This document shows, piece after piece, positions 1-8,715 of a DNA stretch of 17,144 nucleotides (the stretch's first letter is position 1; each line of letters begins with the position of its first letter). The DNA comes from Acanthamoeba lenticulata (taxonomy: Eukaryota > Discosea > Longamoebia > Acanthamoebidae). The translations under genes were made by a program, and so were the position numbers. The stretch spans positions 1-17,144 of the forward strand of contig NAVB01002038.1 of assembly GCA_002179805.1 (NCBI GenBank), written 5' to 3'. The notes under the pieces are model-generated. The model saw only the letters and a program-made list of their open reading frames with translations, was not told the origin of the DNA and made no database searches.

Positions 1-1045
1 TACCAAATAAAATAATGATTAAAAAACATGAAGATGGTGGTAATGGTGCTCTCATGTGGCAAGACGTGCCGCTTGATCAAGTGGTCGTTGTTGAGGATGA
101 GGTAGTTGGTAAGGGTGATCATCTTCTCGGCCTGGTCCAGTTCCTCGTCAAAGTCCGTCACCACGGGGATGCCGCGCTGCGCAAACAACGCACAAGGCAT
201 GAGCCCAGCTGAGATCCCAACGAGCCCCACCTAGACCAGGCGGCGCACCTCGATGGCCATCTCCGTGAGGCGGATGCCGGCGTGGGTCTGGCGGCCATCG
301 TTCAGCAGAAGCGTAGCTGATCGCGGAAAGAAAAGGAAGTCGTCGTTCTGTTTAGTTTTCTGACCGCGGTGGCCATGAAGAAGGCACAGAGGAGCAGCAC
401 CGTTGTCAAGAAAGGAGGGCTCGATTTCGTCTGGCGTCAGCAGCGCGGCGGGCGTGTGCAGAATTGTGCGCGTGTGGGTCGTCTCGTCCACGATGATGTA
501 GCTGAACGGTGAGTTGCCCTGTTCTCGCGTTTACAAGCTGCACTCTGTCAGCTTACGGTCCGCGGTCGCGGCCAGTGTGCTGCAGCGCATGAAGGAGTGT
601 AACGACGTGCCGGGCAGATGGCCACGTGAGAAGTGTCGATGCTGCGCTCGCGACGAAGCGTATCAAGGATCTGCTTGCCGATCTCATCGTTGCCCAGCTT
701 GGTGATGAGGCGGCCCGGCACACCAAGCCGACTTAGGCAGACCAGGCCCTGCAGCGCGTTCCCTTTTCTCGCACACCCAAGGGCAGGTTTAGGTTTGGTT
801 TGTCTGCGGACCACGCACAGGGGCTAGCACGCACCGCCAGGAGAAGTGAAGAGCTTGGTGGTGCGCATCTTGGCATCCGGCTCGGGAAAGGAACTCACAT
901 GTGCCAAGTAGTCTTGGGGAGGAGAAGCGGGGGGGGGGAGGGAGCAGGTTGGTCGTTAGACTGTCTCGAGCACCAGCCAGGCCAGTGAATGCGTGGTACC
1001 AATGCACGTGGAGCCAGTTGCGACAACCAGTGGCTGCTTGGCCAT
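1..1045 (-). CDS. PfkB-family (ribokinase-like) carbohydrate kinase, 5' part; runs off the left edge
   Basis: Family members transfer phosphate from ATP to a sugar or nucleoside in the cytosol; the substrate here cannot be told. Inferred exons are 1045-1000, 912-835, 762-607, 523-365, 316-249 and 176 to the edge or a nearby donor. The ATG at 1045 gives a short strand ending TGSTCID, then DYLAHVSSFPEPDAK. Next is the substrate-binding glycine motif SPGGNALQG, completed across a splice junction, then a LGVPGRLITKLGNDEIG segment typical of PfkB kinases. After that come GNSPFSYIIVDETTHTRT, DGRQTHAG and RGIPVVTDFDEE. The catalytic GAGD motif near the C-terminus lies outside the window, so catalytic competence cannot be checked. 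The 48-base intron 364-317 is the least certain junction. The family call is firm; the exact exon ends are moderate. Confidence 0.85.
913..999 (-). other. Intron 1 of the PfkB kinase gene, with a C-rich tract
   Basis: The GT at 999-998 and AG at 914-913 join ATTG to ACTAC in phase 1. The minus strand carries a long C-rich polypyrimidine run before the acceptor, seen on plus as a G-run at about 928-940. Splicing here gives TGSTCIDYLAHV, which restores the expected first beta strand of a PfkB kinase. Confidence 0.7.
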
Positions 1046-1164
1046 GCTTGTTCGCTTGTTTGTGTGCGAGGTAGTGACCTTTACGCCAGCTCACGTTTGT
1101 GTTGGCTGCACAAGCTGACTTTTATCTGTGTTGCAACTACCTACTTTTTGGGGAAGACAGAAAT

Positions 1165-1246
1165 GGGCGGATGGCCGAGCGGTCTAAGGCGGCAGTTTTA
1201 GGCACTGTTATCTCCGGATGCGTGGGTTCAAATCCCACTCCGCTCA
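1165..1246 (+). tRNA. tRNA-Leu (anticodon UAG), intronless
   Basis: The sequence folds as a class II tRNA. The acceptor stem is GGGCGGA paired with TCCGCTC (one G-U), with discriminator A at 1246. The D arm is GCC...GGC. The anticodon stem GCAGT/ACTGT encloses the loop TTTAGGC, with anticodon TAG at 1199-1201. A short variable-arm stem ATC/GAT and the T arm GTGGG/CCCAC around TTCAAAT follow. It decodes CUA and, by wobble, other CUN leucine codons. The internal Pol III promoter is visible as an A box near 1172-1183 and a B box at 1225-1235. No CCA is encoded, as expected for a nuclear gene. It lies on plus between two minus-strand protein genes. Confidence 0.97.
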
Positions 1247-1247
1247 G

Positions 1248-1253
1248 TTTTTT
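1248..1253 (+). terminator. Pol III oligo-T terminator of the tRNA-Leu gene
   Basis: Six T residues begin two bases after the discriminator base, which is the usual RNA polymerase III stop signal. Confidence 0.85.
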
Positions 1254-1307
1254 GTCTCGTCCTTTTGGTTCTGGTTTAGAGAACAATGACCAAACGAGTT
1301 GGCTTTT

Positions 1308-1313
1308 TTTATT
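1308..1313 (-). promoter_or_regulatory. Probable polyadenylation signal of the citrate synthase gene
   Basis: On minus this reads AATAAA, about 130 bases past the citrate synthase stop codon, inside a T-rich/A-rich run. It is the closest canonical signal I see downstream of that gene. Confidence 0.5.
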
Positions 1314-1439
1314 TTTTGTGCGTAGCGACGGCGCAGCCACGCCCTTGCGCACGGAGTGTCCGGGCGAGAGGACGAAGAGCAAACGCTTGGCTTTAGGAGG
1401 AAGGAAGAGAGGTATGGCAAGAAGAGGTGAAGCTTCCGC

Positions 1440-3188
1440 TTAGTGCTTGGCAGCGGCGGCGGCAGCGTGCTTCTTGGCCTCCTTCTCGAGCCACTCAGTG
1501 GTGATGGACTTGGGCCTCTCGATGGGGTGGCCGAGGGCGCGGTCCCAAACGAGCGAGGGCAGGACGCCGAGGGCGCGGGAGACGCCGAAGAGGACGGTGT
1601 AGTAGTTCTCCTCCTTGAGGTTGTAGTGCTGGAGGAGCACGCCCGAGTGGGCGTCCACGTTGGGCCACGGGTTCTTGGTCTTGCCCTGCTCGGTGAGCAC
1701 AGGCGGGACGACCTGGTAGAGCTGCTTGACGAGCTTGACGAGCGGGTCGTTGGGCAGGTGCTGGGCGGCGAACTCGGCCTGGGCGGTGAAGCGCGGGTCG
1801 GTCTTACGGAGCACAGCGTGGCCGAAGCCGGGGATGACCTGGCCCGAGTTGAGCAGGTCCCAGAGGGCCTTCTTGAGCTCCTCGTCGGTGACGTCGCGGC
1901 CGCCGAACTTCTCGCGGAGCTTGAGGATGAAGCGGAGCACCTCCTGGTTGGCGAGGCCGTGGAGCGGGCCGGCAAGGCCGTTGAGGCCAGCGGCAAAGGA
2001 CAGGTAGGGGTCCGACAGGGCGCTGCCGACGAGGTGAGTGGTGTGAGCCGAGACGTTACCGCCCTCGTGGTCCGAGTGGAGGACGAGGTAGAGGCGCATG
2101 AGGTCCACAAACTCCTTGTTGTCAAAGCCGAGCTGGTGGGCATAGTCGGCACCCATGTCGAGCGACGGGTTGGACGGGATGAGCTTGCCACCGTGGTAGA
2201 CGTTGCGGTAAATCTCAGCAGCGGTCCTGGGCAGGAAGGAGATCAGGTTGAGCATGTCCTCGTAGGCGTACTCCCAGTACTTGGCCTTGTGGACACCCTC
2301 GAGGTAGGCCTTGGCGAACTGGCTCTCCGTCTGGAGGGCGTTGACACCAATGGTGAACTGGGTCATGGGGTGCATGGTGGTGGGCAGGTTCTTGAGGATG
2401 TGCGACACGTGGGCCGGGAACTTCTTAGAGCGCTCAGCAATCTCGTGGACGAGGGCCTGAGCCTGAGCGTCGGTCGGGATCTCGCTGGTGAGCAGCAGCC
2501 AGAGGAGCGCCTCCGGGAGCGGCTCCTTGCCATCCTTGGCCTTGGGCAGCTTAGCCTGGCACTCAGGGATGGAGTAGCCCCTGAAACGGATACCCTAAAG
2601 ATTGCCAAAACAAAATTATTGGGATGAGAATTGCTGCAGATGATCCTCAATTGAATTCTTCAAAATCGCAATGACGCACCTCCTCAGGATCCAGGAGCGA
2701 GGTCTCAGTGACGAGACCCTTGATACCACGCATACCACCGTAGGCCTACGAAGACGACACACATGTCTGTCAACAACTGTTTTCACAAAGAAAAACGAAT
2801 CGTCGTGATTTATGACGAGGTGCTCAGCGTGCGTACCATGCTGAGCGTGACCTGACCGAGGGGAAGGTCACCATGCTCGGCCTTGAGCTTCTTGACGCGT
2901 TCCTGCTCCTTGGGAACGATCTGGGTAAGCCTCTCCTTCAGGCTCTGCAAATTTGCCGCAAAATCGATCAAATTTTTGTGAGTTTACACGAATGTTGTCA
3001 GGCGATACAAAGCAGATCAAGCTAGCCAGGGCCCAAGGATAAGAAATCAACTTCATAGGCGCCACGATTGAGGAAGGCGAAGGGCGAACCGTGGTGGCGT
3101 AGAGACGCTGGCCCTGGGCGAGGGTGCGAGCCTGGACGGCCGCAGCAGGGCTGGCGGACTTGGCGGCAATGACGGTAGCGCGACGCAT
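1440..3188 (-). CDS. Citrate synthase, mitochondrial, 475 aa, four exons
   Basis: The enzyme condenses acetyl-CoA with oxaloacetate to give citrate, the entry step of the TCA cycle, in the mitochondrial matrix. Exons are 3188-3090, 2944-2837, 2745-2680 and 2594-1440, all in phase 0. The N-terminus [10 protein letters not shown]...QGQRLYATT is basic and hydroxyl-rich without acids, as a mitochondrial presequence should be. The catalytic triad is present: His in GPLHG near residue 303, His in GFGHAVLR near 350, and Asp in NVDAHSG near 405. The product is about the length of animal mitochondrial precursors. The C-terminus ends in a Lys/Ala-rich tail with five consecutive Ala. Its 5' flank is shared with the 3' end of the DUF1264 gene. 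Identification is very secure. Confidence 0.96.
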
Positions 3189-3543
3189 TATGTGTAGTTG
3201 TGGGTGCGGGTGTGTCTGAAATGCAAGACCTTGCTCACTCAACGGCAGCCAAGATAAGACCCGTGCCGGGACGCCTCGGAAAAGTGAGGCCGAAGATTTA
3301 CCCTGAGCCCAACCTCCCGGCCCGCAACTCTTCACACCAAATTTCGATCATCCCCAATCATAATCAAACCTTCTTCTGAGAAGTCGGCGTTTTCCACCTG
3401 TCGTTTTTCGAAGCTTTACAAAGGAGCGTCGGTTGGCGCCTCTTGAGCTGGCGTTTTATCTTCCTGCTGCCGCGCCGTATCCCTCGCGATCGCCTCGCCG
3501 TTGTTGTTTCGTCCTTTAAACGCAGTTATCTCTATTTTATTCT
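3189..3543 (-). promoter_or_regulatory. Spacer: 3' end of the DUF1264 gene and promoter/5' UTR of citrate synthase
   Basis: No coding sequence is apparent. On minus it begins with an AATAAA (3541-3536) three bases after the DUF1264 stop, so that transcript probably ends early in this spacer. The rest must contain the citrate synthase promoter and leader. A C/A-rich stretch directly precedes the ATG at 3188. I see no convincing TATA box. Confidence 0.5.
3536..3541 (-). promoter_or_regulatory. Polyadenylation signal of the DUF1264 gene
   Basis: AATAAA on minus begins three bases after the stop codon, implying an unusually short 3' UTR. Confidence 0.6.
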
Positions 3544-4559
3544 TCACTCCTTGGTGACAGGCGTCATTGTGCACTGGAGGGGCGTGCGCTTGGTCCAGTG
3601 ATCTGCCAGGCCCTGCACAGGGTGGGCGTCGAGGTTCTGCCTCTCCTCTCGGATCTTTGTGGTGTCCAAGCCGAGGCGCTTGTCTCGGTGGGCGAACAGT
3701 TCAGTCTTCCACTGATCCGTGCACGTGCACACCTGTGGCCAGAGTAAATAAGTCGCGTGCTCGACTTCATTTGAGGGGAGATGGGTTGAGTACCATCATC
3801 AACTGCGGCGGACCAAGAGGCAGCGGGTCGCCTCGGTCCACCTGCCACATCAGGAAGGTCTTGCCATAGGTGTTGACGAGCTCCTTGGCCAGCGGCTTTT
3901 GCATGGCCTCTGGCAGACCAGGCGCAACGAAACTCGCTGATGACACGTTGCTCAAGTGAGCATGGCGATGCAGGTTGAAGTGGGACGGCGAAATGCGCAC
4001 CGCTCTTGATGTCAGTTTGGTGACTGTGCCAAAAGATCTGCTCCTCAGCCGGCAAGCCCTGGAACAGGCGTTCGCTGATGACATACTCGACGCCCACCAA
4101 GCGCGCGTCGGACTGGTCACTCTCGTAGACAGCGCATTGGATGACTTCGTCATTCACACGGCTGCAGTAGTGGTGCAGTTCCAGCTGTGACAACATGAAC
4201 GAATCGGTCAGCTGCCCGCCGGCGGCAACACGCGCGCTACACTGTATTGACGCACCTGGCGGTCGGGCTGGCCGTTGACAAAGGCGAAGCCGGAGAGGTG
4301 CATGTTGATCTGGTTGATGGGCGCGAAGCGTTGCATGATCCCCGTGCCCACTTCCATGATTTTGTGCTGTTTATGTGTGGCGCAACACGAAAGGCCTAAG
4401 TCAGCAGCAATGAAAGACGGGAGAAGGTTCAAGGCCATGAGGTACCATCGTGGTCTCCTTCTTGCCGGGCGTGTCTGCCGGCTGGCTCTTCTGCTCCTGA
4501 GGCGGGATCCCAGGGATCTGGGTACTGCCCTCCACAGTGATGGGTACCTGGGTGCTCAT
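3544..4559 (-). CDS. DUF1264 / oil-body-associated protein (OBAP) family, 246 aa, five exons
   Basis: In plants OBAPs coat lipid droplets and affect their stability; the biochemical activity is unknown. Exons are 4559-4446, 4366-4256, 4184-4001, 3936-3794 and 3732-3544, and every junction keeps frame. After a Gln/Pro/Thr-rich N-terminus of about 38 residues comes MEVGTGIMQRFAPINQINMH and HLSGFAFVNGQPDRQ. The histidine- and acid-rich core follows with LELHHYCSRVND, GVEYVISERLFQGLP and EEQIFWHSHQTDIKSG. YGKTFLMWQVDRGDPLPLG and PQLMM come next, then a charged C-terminal tail. Together these are the signature blocks of DUF1264, and the length matches plant OBAP1. There is no signal peptide or membrane segment. 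A lipid-droplet role in this organism is inference. Confidence 0.9.
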
Positions 4560-4921
4560 AGTGATGGCGTTGTGTTGAGTCTCTGGTTGGATGCTGGTCT
4601 ATGCAAGGTGGTGCAGCCCGCGCTTGGTGGCAGGCTGCAGGATGCGGTTGCCTCGGCCCTGGAAGCAGCCACAAACAAGCGGCCGGTCGTGTGTGAATGC
4701 CCGCTGAAAGGTAGGCTGCAGGCAGCGTGTTTCCGTTCCGACGGAATGGACTGGCCGACAAATCAGACAGTAGGATCAGGCACAAGTGTTTCCTTTGCAA
4801 TGTACTGCACATTCCTTACGGTCTGCGACAAGCCAACCGTGGGAAACTGGAACACTAACAGCCCTACCGCCATGTCCGGCTGTACTGCGGTCCACAAGGG
4901 CGGCACACCCACAGGAAACAA

Positions 4922-4982
4922 AAGGCGTTCTGGGTGAGATCGCCCCAAGCGGCAAGGCAAGACCAACGGTACAGAACGCCTT
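4922..4982. repeat. 11-bp perfect inverted repeat with 39-base spacer
   Basis: AAGGCGTTCTG at 4922-4932 is the exact reverse complement of CAGAACGCCTT at 4972-4982. It lies in the divergent spacer and could form a cruciform or RNA hairpin, or be a spaced binding site. No function can be assigned. Confidence 0.6.
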
Positions 4983-5246
4983 CCCTGATTTTTCCGCCCA
5001 CAAGAACTGCAGAAAACCGGCCATCTCCGGTTGTCCTTTCAGCTTCCAAGATTCCCGCTTTTTTAGTGGCATGGTTGACAGGTCGTTTGGGCTTCACGGT
5101 CAGAGGACTGGGACCGCCCACTGGGCCCAACCCGCTCACGCGTTCTGACGGGTACCGTTACTGTCCTTCTTCTCTCGGCCCAAGAGCCCCACCTCACGAC
5201 GGCGCCCACGGACACCGGCAGCGGTCGTCTGTGTGCCGCCAAGGGC

Positions 5247-5254
5247 AATAAAAG
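5247..5254 (+). promoter_or_regulatory. TATA-like element upstream of the small ORF
   Basis: AATAAAAG stands alone in GC-rich sequence about 145 bases before the ATG at 5399. The stretch between is strongly C/T-rich, as a transcript leader would be. This is suggestive only. Confidence 0.35.
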
Positions 5255-5398
5255 AAGGAAACACACCCACTTACGCATACCGACCTTTCCCCCGACCCAC
5301 GCACTCCGCACCCTCTTCTGCCGCGGCCCTTCCGAGCAGCACTCTTGCTCGCTACACTCTCTCTTCCTCCGCACTTACACACAAACCTCACCGGCAAG

Positions 5399-5563
5399 AT
5401 GCTCGAAGGGTTCATCCTCACAAACTACTGGCACACGGTGAAGGCGCGGATGGGCACGACTGCCCACTCGGCTGGCCCGGCTCCGTCCTCGGCGACGACC
5501 CACCCACCGACGGCCGCGAGGAGGGCTCACGCTCCCTACCCCAGCCACCCCTTCCTCAAGTAG
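5399..5563 (+). CDS. Small hypothetical protein, 54 aa, uncertain
   Basis: The frame starts at ATG 5399 (context GGCAAGATG) and ends at TAG 5561-5563. The product begins MLEGFILTNYWHTVKARMG, a short hydrophobic then basic segment. It continues as an Ala/Pro/Thr/His-rich tail ending HPFLK. Codons prefer G or C at the third position, like the secure genes here. A TATA-like element and a pyrimidine-rich leader precede it. I recognise no family. It may be a real small protein, or the first exon of a longer gene using a donor at 5448 (GTGAAG) and an acceptor near 5655, but I could not confirm that joining. Confidence 0.4.
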   Translation: MLEGFILTNYWHTVKARMGTTAHSAGPAPSSATTHPPTAARRAHAPYPSHPFLK

Positions 5564-6091
5564 AGGATGGGGACTATCTGTATCCATCGCTCTCCCCACG
5601 CTCTCGCTCTCGGAGACCGCATCTCTGCGTGCATCTCGGCCGGTTCTCTTCTTCAGGTCAGCCTCTGGACTTCGGCGAAGCCCGAGGCGCCTAACCGGAG
5701 GGGACCGACGACGATGCTCACGCGAGTGCAGCCGAGACGGAAGCGCGGGAGAACACACCACTAAGGGGGAAGGATCACTGCGACTCTCTCTTCTACTTTT
5801 CCTGATTCGATTTCAAGCGACGAACAGCATCACCGATGAACTTATCTGCACATTTCCGCATCGGAGATCACTCTTTTTATAGTGAATTCATTTCTTCTCT
5901 TCGCGTATCGTTCTATCGATGCACGACGATGTAGCCACTTCTCGTGCGGTTGAGAGCAGCCATCATCGAGGGCGTGCATCGATCGTAACAATCGCGAAGA
6001 CGAAGAAAATAAATACACCATTTAATGAAATATTACAAGCGTTTTTTTATTCGTCGAATCGGCCCCACCTCAGGAGGTTACCAATGGGGCC
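5564..6091. other. Convergent spacer between the small ORF and the chitinase gene
   Basis: There is no gene I can support. The left half is C/G-rich and may be 3' UTR. From about 5790 the sequence turns AT-rich and holds a two-armed inverted repeat (5899-6000 region). Near 6043-6052 the minus strand reads AATAAA, probably the polyadenylation signal of the chitinase-like gene. Confidence 0.5.
5915..5983. repeat. Imperfect hairpin / inverted repeat in the convergent spacer
   Basis: ATCGATGCACG at 5915-5925 is the exact reverse complement of CGTGCATCGAT at 5973-5983, with a 47-base loop. An outer 8-base pair of arms, TCTTCGCG near 5899 and CGCGAAGA near 5993, flanks it symmetrically across 9-base internal loops. 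The combined structure spans about 100 bases. Confidence 0.6.
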
Positions 6092-7358
6092 TCACGACTT
6101 GAGGAACTTGGAGACCTGCACAGCCCAGCCGTTCTGGGCGGCCAGGGAGACGTCCCAGACCATGGCGCCTCCGAACTGGCTGTCCCAGCGCACGCCGTTC
6201 AGGACGCGTGTGAGGGTACCGGCATCGACGAAGCCCGCGCCGCCCGAGCTGGCCCCGAGGGCGCCCACGACGACGCGCGTCTTCGGGCTGTGCTGCTTGG
6301 CCCAGTTGGCCCAGGTGTAGTAGTTGAAGGGTTGTGCCAGGCCGCACGTCGGCAGGTTGTTGTAGAACTGCACCCAGATGAAGTCCACCTTGCCCTGGTC
6401 CAGCGCGCTGCCCTGCGTGTAGGGCCCATCGTAGGCGTCGGGGAAGGGGCACTGGGGCGCGGCCCTGCGACAACGAAGATGACGACACCACATGCATATG
6501 AGCGCTTGCGTCATCATGACAAGGAGCGAGCTCGCGTACGAAAGGTAGTAGCGCCTGCTGCTGTCCTGCTTGAACAGGTTGCTCAGGACGTTCACCAGCG
6601 CGCCGTAGTGCGAGGGATTGCCCGACTCGATGTCCAGGTCGATACCGTCGATGATCGCGTTGCCAAACGGGCGCGTGGAGGAGGAGCCACCGAGGAACAT
6701 GTTCCACAGCTGGTGGGCGACGTGGCTGGCCTGCTCAGAGCTGGACAGGCCATAGGTGCCGTCGGCTCCTCCGATGGAGAGGAAGATGCGCTTGCCACGC
6801 GACTGACACGTCTTAATGTCTTGCCCAATCTGCGGGCAGTTAAGCAACTGACTCCCAGGGAAGGTTTGCCAACAGCTGCACGCCATGGTGTATACAAAGT
6901 GAGCAACATGATGCAGTAGGGGCAGTCCCAAAAGGGGCGGCGAGGCGTACTGGCCAGCAAAGTTCACGAGCAGGTCTCCGCCAATGCCGAACTGAGGCGC
7001 AAAGCCGATCACGATGATGTCGTAGGTGCTGTCCGCACAGTAGCTCGCCAGATTGGCTTCGCTGCCTGACGAGTCCTGCCCCCAGTAGCCGACCTGTGCC
7101 CATCACCACAACGGTGTCAGGTAGTGGTTGTAGTGCAGCAAAATGAGTGCATAGCTGCGTTAGCAAGGGGAGGGCGAACGAGGCAGCACCATCAGGTTGT
7201 TGTCCGCGCGATCTGGTTCTGCATTGTGGGCGAGGAGAGGTTAGACGCCGGAGAAGCTTCGTTTGAACGAAGAGAGACGAACCAAAACTCGCGCTACAAA
7301 GGCAGAGCAGGGCCGCCAGGGCAGCGATGAGCAAGATAAGCTTGTGGCTCGACGTCAT
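6092..7358 (-). CDS. Secreted GH18 class III chitinase-like glycosidase, 316 aa, five exons
   Basis: Glycoside hydrolase family 18 enzymes cleave beta-1,4 N-acetylglucosamine polymers by substrate-assisted catalysis. Exons are 7358-7289, 7218-7190 (29 bases only), 7093-6951, 6875-6540 and 6464-6092, and all phases agree. The N-terminus MTSSHKLILLIAALAALLCL is a signal peptide, then NNLMVGYWGQDSS opens the barrel as in hevamine-type chitinases. Further class III blocks are FAGHCWQTFPGSQLLNC (completed by splicing), CPQIGQDIKTCQS and IFLSIGG. The catalytic DGIDLDIE has its acid Glu near residue 164, followed by AAPQCPFPDA and VWVQFYNN-like FIWVQFYNN. The protein ends right after the barrel, with no chitin-binding module or anchor, so secretion is likely. 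A role in cyst wall remodelling or digestion of prey is inference. Confidence 0.93.
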
Positions 7359-7680
7359 GGGATGGTGAAGCGTGGGCAAGATGACTGCGGTCGGGTGAAT
7401 GAAAGGACTTTAAAGCGGGTGGAGGGGAAATAAGGGCCTCCCAATGTGCAGCACACATAAAAACGCTGCCAATCGTTTTCCGCCACCAAAGGGTATATAT
7501 ATTGCGTGACAACTTTGAAATAGGAAAGGTTGTTGCCTGTTCTCTTTTCTCTCAGGTTTTCTCTTTATCGGGAGTGAACTTGTCGGATGCTTGGCGTTTT
7601 TAGCCTGTCGGCGCGTTAGCTCAGGAGTTTGTTAACTAATTTGACACTATCTGCACGGGGAGAAAGATTCCTCCGCAAAG
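7359..7680. promoter_or_regulatory. Divergent promoter region between the chitinase-like gene and the FkbM gene
   Basis: TATATATAT at 7494-7502 lies about 135 bases from the chitinase start (minus) and 180 from the FkbM start (plus), so it could serve either. A second candidate for the minus gene is TTTAAAG near 7408-7414, about 50 bases from its ATG. No coding sequence is seen. Confidence 0.5.
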
Positions 7681-8679
7681 ATGATGATGCGCCACTCCAT
7701 GCACAGGACATGGCTTGCTTTCTTTGTGGGCCTCTTGTTGGGTGGGTTGCTGCTGCTCACGTTCCTCTACCCGAGGCTGCTCCACGATGTGCCTTTGCCT
7801 TCAGCCTGCCCCCTTGACTCAGTAAAGGTGGTGGTGGTTGAACCCACAAAACAACCGGAAAAGGACTGCGAAGTCCCCATGGTCAAATGTCCAAACCAAC
7901 CACAAGAAAAACAAAAAGAGGGCTCCGCACCGCCGCTGCCCACTTATGGCTCCCTCAACCTGGCCCAGCTCGAGGTCGAGCCTCTGCTGCCGGAGAACCT
8001 TTTCCGCTCGCCTCCTCCTGCGGAAGGGAAGTGGGTCAAGGTGGAGGACCGGTCGTACCTGGTCTTCCTTCCGCAGGCGCTCCATCGACACCTATGCATG
8101 CTGTGTGGCCTGCCCACCAACGGCTCGACGTGCGAAGAGGTCCTCCCACTCCGGGAAACGTTGGACGCTGTCCTGCCTCCGCGGCGCGTCTACTTGGACG
8201 TTGGCGGGCAAAGGTTCAGTTCAAGCATGGCGTGGATGAAAAAGAACTATCCAGTCAAGTTCGACCGAATCTATGTCTGGGAAATGAGACCCAACACCTT
8301 CGTCATCCCAGACCCCCAATCAGCCGCAAAACAGTTCAAGCTTCCACTCGCGGAGGCTACACATTGGATCGAGCACATGACCTTCTACAACAAGAAGGTG
8401 CAAGCAGGCCCCGCCACAGCCAATGTGACCAACTTATCGGCCTTCCTGCTTGAGCACGTTGCTCCTGAGGACTTCTGTGTCGTCAAGATCGACATCGAGG
8501 GCGAAGAGTGGAATGTGCTGCCAGAGCTCGAGGCAACAGGAGCCATCAAGCTCATCGATGAGCTCATGGTGGAGGTTCACTTCCACCATCCAAGGATGGC
8601 CCCTTTTGGCTGGCGCGGTTTTCCCCACGCCCTCAACAAGCCTTGTCTTCCACTATTGGCCATGATAAAAATAAAATAA
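7681..8679 (+). CDS. FkbM-family methyltransferase-like type II membrane protein, 332 aa, single exon
   Basis: FkbM-type proteins are S-adenosylmethionine-dependent methyltransferases, many acting on sugars. After a short basic N-terminus there is one membrane segment (about residues 11-29, FVGLLLGGLLLLTFLY). A Pro/Lys-rich stem follows, then a lumenal catalytic domain. This is typical Golgi type II topology. The domain shows the SAM-binding strand VYLDVGGQRFS (near 170-180), YVWEMRPNTF, and FkbM's most conserved block VVKIDIEGEEWNVLPEL (near 268-284). ELMVEVHFHH comes next. Three ATG codons (7681, 7684 and in-frame 7699) make the exact start uncertain. The end is odd: the last residues IKIK and the stop fall inside overlapping AATAAA signals, so the C-terminus may be truncated. 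Confidence 0.8.
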   Translation: MMMRHSMHRTWLAFFVGLLLGGLLLLTFLYPRLLHDVPLPSACPLDSVKVVVVEPTKQPEKDCEVPMVKCPNQPQEKQKEGSAPPLPTYGSLNLAQLEVEPLLPENLFRSPPPAEGKWVKVEDRSYLVFLPQALHRHLCMLCGLPTNGSTCEEVLPLRETLDAVLPPRRVYLDVGGQRFSSSMAWMKKNYPVKFDRIYVWEMRPNTFVIPDPQSAAKQFKLPLAEATHWIEHMTFYNKKVQAGPATANVTNLSAFLLEHVAPEDFCVVKIDIEGEEWNVLPELEATGAIKLIDELMVEVHFHHPRMAPFGWRGFPHALNKPCLPLLAMIKIK

Positions 8680-8680
8680 A
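8670..8680 (+). promoter_or_regulatory. Overlapping polyadenylation signals at the FkbM gene end
   Basis: AATAAA occurs at 8670-8675 and 8675-8680, spanning the stop codon 8677-8679. The next gene's likely ATG is only 36 bases further on. Confidence 0.6.
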
Positions 8681-8715
8681 TGCAACAAAAGAAAAAGGAG
8701 AGAAAAAACGAGGTC

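Larger units (their letters stand above)
4560..5398. other. 839-base divergent spacer, no recognised gene
   Basis: This lies between the DUF1264 start (minus) and a small plus-strand ORF. Several frames stay open by chance on both strands, but none has family motifs, consistent splice structure or signal sequences. It holds an 11-base inverted repeat (4922-4932 / 4972-4982), two copies of AGGCTGCAGG (near 4631 and 4712), and a TATA-like AATAAAAG at 5247-5254. It is most simply a pair of divergent promoters. Confidence 0.5.

Noticed and set aside
1184..1220. Possible intron in the tRNA
   Set aside because: The anticodon arm and a short variable arm pair fully without removing any bases.
1443..2627. 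394-residue open frame on plus, antisense to citrate synthase
   Set aside because: It is made of Leu/Val/Glu/Gly-rich low complexity with no motifs. It mirrors the high third-position GC of the citrate synthase exon and extends across that gene's intron 3.
4275..4937. 220-residue open frame on plus opposite the DUF1264 gene start
   Set aside because: It is antisense to exons 1 and 2 of a well-supported gene and then runs into the spacer, with no motif and no splice logic.
7887..8453. 188-residue open frame overlapping the FkbM gene on plus
   Set aside because: It is an out-of-frame shadow. The FkbM frame has a membrane segment and the KIDIEGEEW block.
8680..8715. Upstream in-frame ATG of paralog A (8680)
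   Set aside because: It lies in the AATAAAATAAATG junction of the previous gene and would add a Lys/Glu-rich stretch. The ATG at 8716 gives a normal type II N-terminus.
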